From positions 1-63,286 of the forward strand of contig JAJUHA010000011.1 of the NCBI GenBank assembly GCA_029268145.1: DNA of 63,286 bases. The letters run 5' to 3'. The stretch is from Sphingomonadaceae bacterium. GTDB taxonomy: Bacteria; Pseudomonadota; Alphaproteobacteria; Sphingomonadales; Sphingomonadaceae. The notes beneath the pieces were generated by a model that ran no database searches, was not told the origin of the DNA, and worked only from the letters and a program-made list of their open reading frames with translations. Shown one piece after another: positions 59,846-63,286 of the stretch; position 1 is the first letter of the stretch, and the number at the start of each line of letters is the position of its first letter. A program made the translations under genes and the position numbers.

Positions 59846-60862
59846 TCAGCCGAGGCGCGCGAGCGCGGCGGCGAGCGCGTCGATCGCGGCGTCGTCCTGG
59901 TCCCAGCGGACGACGAGGCGGGCGGCCTCCGGGCCGGCCAGCTCCCAGTCGTGGAAGCCGAAGCCCTGCGCGCGGAGCGCGGCCTTCTCGGCCGGCGTCA
60001 GCCGAAGGAAGAGGCTGTTGGCCTCGACCGGCCAGAGGAGGCGCGGCCCGGCCGCCGCGGCGAGCCGGTCGGCCAGCGCGTTGGCGCGGGCGGCGTTGGC
60101 GAGCCAGAGGCCGTCCGCGATCAGGGCAAGGAGCTGGGCAGCGGCAAGCCGTCCCTTGGAGGGCATCATGCCGGCGCGCTTGCGGCGGACCGGAAGCGTC
60201 GCGGCGAGCGCGGCATCGAAGCAGAGGATGGCCTCGCTCGTGCCGCCGCCGTTCTTGATGCAGCCGAAGCTGAGCATGTCGACGCCGGCGCGCCAGCTGA
60301 GCTCGGCCGGCGTGCAGCCGAGCCGGGCGACGGCGTTGGCGAAGCGGGCGCCATCCATGTGGACGCGAAGGCCGCGCGCCTTCGCGAATCCGGCAAGGGC
60401 GGCGACGTCGGCGGGCCGGTAGACGGTGCCGCATTCGGTGGCGTTGGTCAGCGTGAGCGCAGCGGGCTGGACCTGGTGGACATCGCCGCGGCGGCGGGCG
60501 AGCGCGTCCGCGAGGCCGGCGACGGTCAGCCGGCCCGCCTCGCCGGGCACGAGGAGGAGCGCGGCGCCGTGGGTGAAGAAGGGGACGGCTCCGGCCTCGT
60601 CGACTTCGACATGGGCGTCCGCGTGGGCGAGGATTCCGCCCCAGGGCGGGACCATGCAGGCGAGCGCCAGCGCGTTGGCGGCCGTGCCGGACGGCACCGG
60701 GAAGACCTGCACCTCGGTCTCGAACAGGGCGGAGAAGGCGGCGTCCAGCCGGGCCGACCAGGGGTCCGCATCATAGGCCGAGGCCGACGCACCGGCCGCC
60801 TCGGCGATCGCGGCGAGGACGGCCGGGTGCACGCCGGCGGCATTGTCGGAGAAGAAGTCCAT
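59846..60862 (-). CDS. Low-specificity L-threonine aldolase
   Basis: This PLP enzyme of fold type I, 338 residues, splits threonine or allo-threonine into glycine and acetaldehyde. It opens with FFSDNAAGVHPAVLAAI, contains VFPVPSGTAANALALACM, RVHMDGARFANAVA with the cofactor Asp, and LSFGCIKNGGGTSEAILCF, whose Lys should hold PLP. The gene lies between dnaB and the DMT exporter, all on the minus strand. Confidence 0.9.
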   Translation of the reverse strand: MDFFSDNAAGVHPAVLAAIAEAAGASASAYDADPWSARLDAAFSALFETEVQVFPVPSGTAANALALACMVPPWGGILAHADAHVEVDEAGAVPFFTHGAALLLVPGEAGRLTVAGLADALARRRGDVHQVQPAALTLTNATECGTVYRPADVAALAGFAKARGLRVHMDGARFANAVARLGCTPAELSWRAGVDMLSFGCIKNGGGTSEAILCFDAALAATLPVRRKRAGMMPSKGRLAAAQLLALIADGLWLANAARANALADRLAAAAGPRLLWPVEANSLFLRLTPAEKAALRAQGFGFHDWELAGPEAARLVVRWDQDDAAIDALAAALARLG

Positions 60863-60910
60863 GGCGGCGGCGCCTAGCAGCCCCGCCGGCGAAGGGAAGC
60901 CGGGGCCCGC

Positions 60911-62371
60911 TCAGGCCTCCTCGGCGGCGTCGCCGAAGCTCGCGAACTCGCTCATGAAGACCATGTCGATGATCCGGGTCGAGCCGTGGCGGTTCTTGCC
61001 GACGATCACCTCGGCAAGGCCGCGCAGCCGATATTCCTCCTCCTGCCACTTGCGGTAGTCGTCCGACGCCGGGTCGGAGGGGCGCTTCTGGGCGTGGTAA
61101 TATTCCTCGCGGAACACGAAGAGGACGATGTCGGCGTCCTGCTCGATGGTGCCCGATTCGCGCAGGTCGGCGAGCTGGGGGCGCTTGTCGGGGCGCGCTT
61201 CCACCTGCCGCGACAGCTGGGACAGGGCGAGCACCGGCACGTCGAGCTCCTTCGCAAGCGTCTTCAGGCCCCGGGTGATCTCGCTGATCTCCTGCACCCG
61301 GCTGCCGTCGGCCTGGCGCGAGGTGCCCTGGAGCAGCTGGAGATAGTCGACCACGACCATGCCGATGTTGCGCTGGCGCCTGAGCCGCCGCGCCCGCGTG
61401 CGCAGGCCCGCCACCGTCAGCGCCGGCGTGTCGTCGATGATGAGCGGGAGGTGCTGGAGCTCGTCGGCGGCGCGGGCGAGGCGGTTGAACTCCTCCTGGC
61501 TGATCTCCCCCTTGCGCAGGCGCTCGCTGTTGAGCTGGGCGCGCTGGGCGAGGATGCGGGCAGCGAGCTGGTCGGCCGACATCTCGAGGCTGAAGAAGGC
61601 AACCGGTGCACCCGTGCCCGAATCGCGCTCTTCCTCGCGATCGAGCGCGTGGCGCCAGGCGGCGTTGAAGGCGATGTTGGTGGCCAGCGCGGTCTTGCCC
61701 ATGGCCGGGCGGCCGGCGAGCACGACGAGGTCGGAGCGCTGGAGCCCGCCGAGCGTGCGGTTGAGGCCGGTGAAGCCGGTGGTGATCCCCGAGATGCTGC
61801 CGCCCGAGCGCTTGGCCTGGTCGATCATGCGGATCGCCCGGGCCGCGGCGGCGTGGAAGGGCTGGGCGCCGCCCGCGACATCGCCGAGGTCCGCGATCCG
61901 GAACAGCTCCTGCTCGGCCTCCTCGATCTGGGCGCGCGGCGAAATGGCTTGCGACGTATCCGCGGCGCGGTTGACGAGATCGGTTCCGACCCGGATCAGC
62001 GCGCGCAGCAGGGCGAGATCGTGGATCTGGCGCGCACAGTCCCGCGCCAGCAGCACGACTGCCGGGTCCTCGGTCAGGCCGTCCAGATAGGCCTGGCCGC
62101 CAAGCTCGGCGAGCACCGGGTCGGCGGCGAAGAGCGGCTTCAGCGTGACCGGGCTTGCCAGCATGTTCTGGTCGGCAAGGCGGCGGATCTGGGCGAAGAT
62201 CCGGCCGTGGAGCGGCTCGGCGAAATGCTGCTCCTCGAGCGGCACTCCGAGCTCCTCGAGGAGCCGGTTCTCGATGAGGAGCGCGCCGAGCAGCGCCTTC
62301 TCGGCCTCGACATTGACGGGGAGCGACGGCGGTTCGGGCAGGGCCTGGGGGGTGCGCAGCAGCGTGGCCAT
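60911..62371 (-). CDS. dnaB: Replicative DNA helicase DnaB
   Basis: DnaB is the hexameric helicase of the replication fork. It has 486 residues with an N-terminal domain (PVNVEAEKALLGALLIENR, about 17-120) and a RecA-like C-terminal domain. The Walker A is GRPAMGKTALATN near residue 220, followed by FFSLEMSADQLAARIL, the Walker B VVVDYLQLL, LSQLSRQVEARPDKRP, and QDADIVLFVFREEYY. I chose the ATG at 62371, since upstream sequence in this frame is antisense to another gene's region. Confidence 0.97.
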   Translation of the reverse strand: MATLLRTPQALPEPPSLPVNVEAEKALLGALLIENRLLEELGVPLEEQHFAEPLHGRIFAQIRRLADQNMLASPVTLKPLFAADPVLAELGGQAYLDGLTEDPAVVLLARDCARQIHDLALLRALIRVGTDLVNRAADTSQAISPRAQIEEAEQELFRIADLGDVAGGAQPFHAAAARAIRMIDQAKRSGGSISGITTGFTGLNRTLGGLQRSDLVVLAGRPAMGKTALATNIAFNAAWRHALDREEERDSGTGAPVAFFSLEMSADQLAARILAQRAQLNSERLRKGEISQEEFNRLARAADELQHLPLIIDDTPALTVAGLRTRARRLRRQRNIGMVVVDYLQLLQGTSRQADGSRVQEISEITRGLKTLAKELDVPVLALSQLSRQVEARPDKRPQLADLRESGTIEQDADIVLFVFREEYYHAQKRPSDPASDDYRKWQEEEYRLRGLAEVIVGKNRHGSTRIIDMVFMSEFASFGDAAEEA

Positions 62372-62447
62372 GGCAGCCTGTCGCGCGCGCGGCGCCGATG
62401 CGCAAGCGGCGCGCCCGGTCCGGACGGAAATTGGCCGGGGGCGGCTC

Positions 62448-62467
62448 TGTGGATGCGCTGTGGACGC
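62448..62467. promoter_or_regulatory. Pair of DnaA-box-like sites upstream of dnaB
   Basis: TGTGGATGC (62448-62456) and TGTGGACGC (62459-62467) match the reverse of the DnaA box TTATCCACA at seven and six of nine positions. They are 11 bases apart, one helical turn, and lie about 80-95 bases upstream of the dnaB start. Binding by DnaA is inference. Confidence 0.35.
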
Positions 62468-62501
62468 CCTCTGCCTGCGCCGGCGCCGGGCGCCGCCGGG
62501 C

Positions 62502-63286
62502 TCAGAACCCCAGCCGGAGGCGGACCGCGCCGCCCGTGTCGGCGAGCCCTTCGACATGGCCGGCGTGCTGCCGGTGGTGGAACGACAGCGCGACCGGGCC
62601 GAGCGCATAGCCGACCTCGACGAGCGATTCGCGCGCCAGCGCGGCCGCCGGAACCCGGCGCAGCTCGCCGGGCGCGGGCGCGAGGTCGAAGCTGCCCCCG
62701 GCGAGCGCCTGCGGGGCCGCTGCCACCAGGCGGAACCGCCCCGGGCCCAGCCGCCCGCCAAGATCGGCCGACCATGCCGTCGAGACCAGCCCGTCGGCGC
62801 GCGTGAACAGGCCGGCGCCGGAGAGGCGGGCCGCGTGCCAGCCATGACTTGCCGCAACGCGCAGGGTGACGGGGGCGAGGCCGGCGGCGGCGAGGTCGAG
62901 CGCGACGGCGCCGCCGATGCTGCGGCTGGTGCTGCCCTGGAGGCCGAAGGCCGGGCCGAGCCGGGTGCCGAGCAGGCCGTCGCGCTCCTCCTCGCGCGAA
63001 AGCTGGGCCGCGAGCCCAAGGCTTCGCCCCCGAGTCTCCAGCGCGAGCGTGGTGCGGCGGGTCTCGGCCATGCGGCTCGCCGTCCCGCCCGGCAGGAGGC
63101 CGGCACCTGTGCTCCGCGTCTGGCCGAGCGCGACCGCCACCCGGCCGAGCGCCACTTCGGCGACCAGGCGGTCGCGGATGGCGCCCGAGAGGGGCGCGAA
63201 GCCGAGCGCGTCGGGCGCGACGAGACCGGGCTGGCCGCTCTCGCCGGGCAGGAACGGAGCGGCGAGGCCGGTGCCCGCGGCGAGCC
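62502..63286 (-). CDS. C-terminal barrel region of a probable S8-type exported peptidase, truncated by window edge
   Basis: The frame is open to the window end, so the N-terminal part of the gene lies outside. The visible 261 residues alternate like a beta-barrel, with repeated amphipathic strands such as PVTLRVAASHGWHAARLSG and a final VRLRLGF with terminal Phe. The segment resembles the C-terminal region of sphingomonad S8 (subtilisin-like) peptidases, for example in HHRQHAGHVEGLAD. No protease motif is within view, so the name rests on this resemblance only. Confidence 0.55.
   Translation of the reverse strand, partial: LAAGTGLAAPFLPGESGQPGLVAPDALGFAPLSGAIRDRLVAEVALGRVAVALGQTRSTGAGLLPGGTASRMAETRRTTLALETRGRSLGLAAQLSREEERDGLLGTRLGPAFGLQGSTSRSIGGAVALDLAAAGLAPVTLRVAASHGWHAARLSGAGLFTRADGLVSTAWSADLGGRLGPGRFRLVAAAPQALAGGSFDLAPAPGELRRVPAAALARESLVEVGYALGPVALSFHHRQHAGHVEGLADTGGAVRLRLGF

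Overview
The window is very GC-rich bacterial chromosome with tightly packed genes, frequent GTG and TTG starts, and many ATGA, GTGA or TGATG stop-start overlaps. The gene set points to an alphaproteobacterium, most likely Sphingomonadales: a comF-grxC-nitrilase-DUF1178 block, a CrbS-type sensor kinase, a large TonB-dependent receptor, a DcaP-like porin, PotABCD-type transport, and an S8-peptidase-like C-terminal barrel. This is inference from gene families, because no rRNA is present. I support 58 protein-coding genes or gene pieces and one tRNA. I see no insertion sequence, integrase, prophage or CRISPR array. No gap between genes exceeds 300 bases.

Layout. 30-2129 (minus): a secreted protein, an SCP2-domain protein, a lipoprotein and lipB. 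2174-8117 (plus): a D-Ala-D-Ala carboxypeptidase, a four-gene polyamine-type ABC transporter (binding protein, two permeases, ATPase) and an alpha/beta hydrolase. 8114-11336: a methyltransferase divergent from comF, then grxC, a carbon-nitrogen hydrolase, a DUF1178 gene and tRNA-Arg(CCT). 11491-20860: a carboxylate module in which an MHS-family symporter and a DcaP-like porin (minus) diverge from acetyl-CoA synthetase and a LuxR-type response regulator (plus), with a CrbS-type SLC5/histidine kinase/receiver protein facing them. A near-perfect 14-nt inverted repeat lies in the divergent promoter. 21033-23812: a sphingosine-1-phosphate-lyase-like decarboxylase coupled to a class III aminotransferase.

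23911-29510 is a pgaABCD-type operon for poly-beta-1,6-N-acetylglucosamine. It appears to be decaying or incorrectly assembled: pgaA is frameshifted near its end, pgaB is cut by an in-frame TGA and its hydrolase half lacks the expected His-Asp-Asp motif, and PgaC has Gly in place of Arg in its QxxRW motif. 29663-37977 carries ftsH, a LysR regulator, thrS, a TIGR01244-type protein, a patatin-like phospholipase, a metallo-hydrolase and a DUF4230 gene. 37925-40489 carries DUF2490, phoD and DUF1289 genes. 40500-46376 carries rpe, a heparinase-like gene, purH, a DMT exporter and a type-2 3-hydroxyacyl-CoA dehydrogenase.

46429-50436 (minus): fasciclin, gltX, a DUF6491-like protein, gloB, gloA and a thioesterase; gloA and gloB give a complete glutathione-dependent methylglyoxal pathway. 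50490-63286: a SIMPL protein, small secreted proteins, an exported methyltransferase-like protein, a TonB-dependent receptor, a DEAD-box helicase, an enoyl-CoA hydratase, a flavin reductase, a DMT exporter, a threonine aldolase, dnaB, and the C-terminal end of a barrel protein running off the window.

The items I consider most worth following are the multiply damaged pga operon, the palindrome controlling the acetate module, and the sphingolipid-type lyase/aminotransferase pair.
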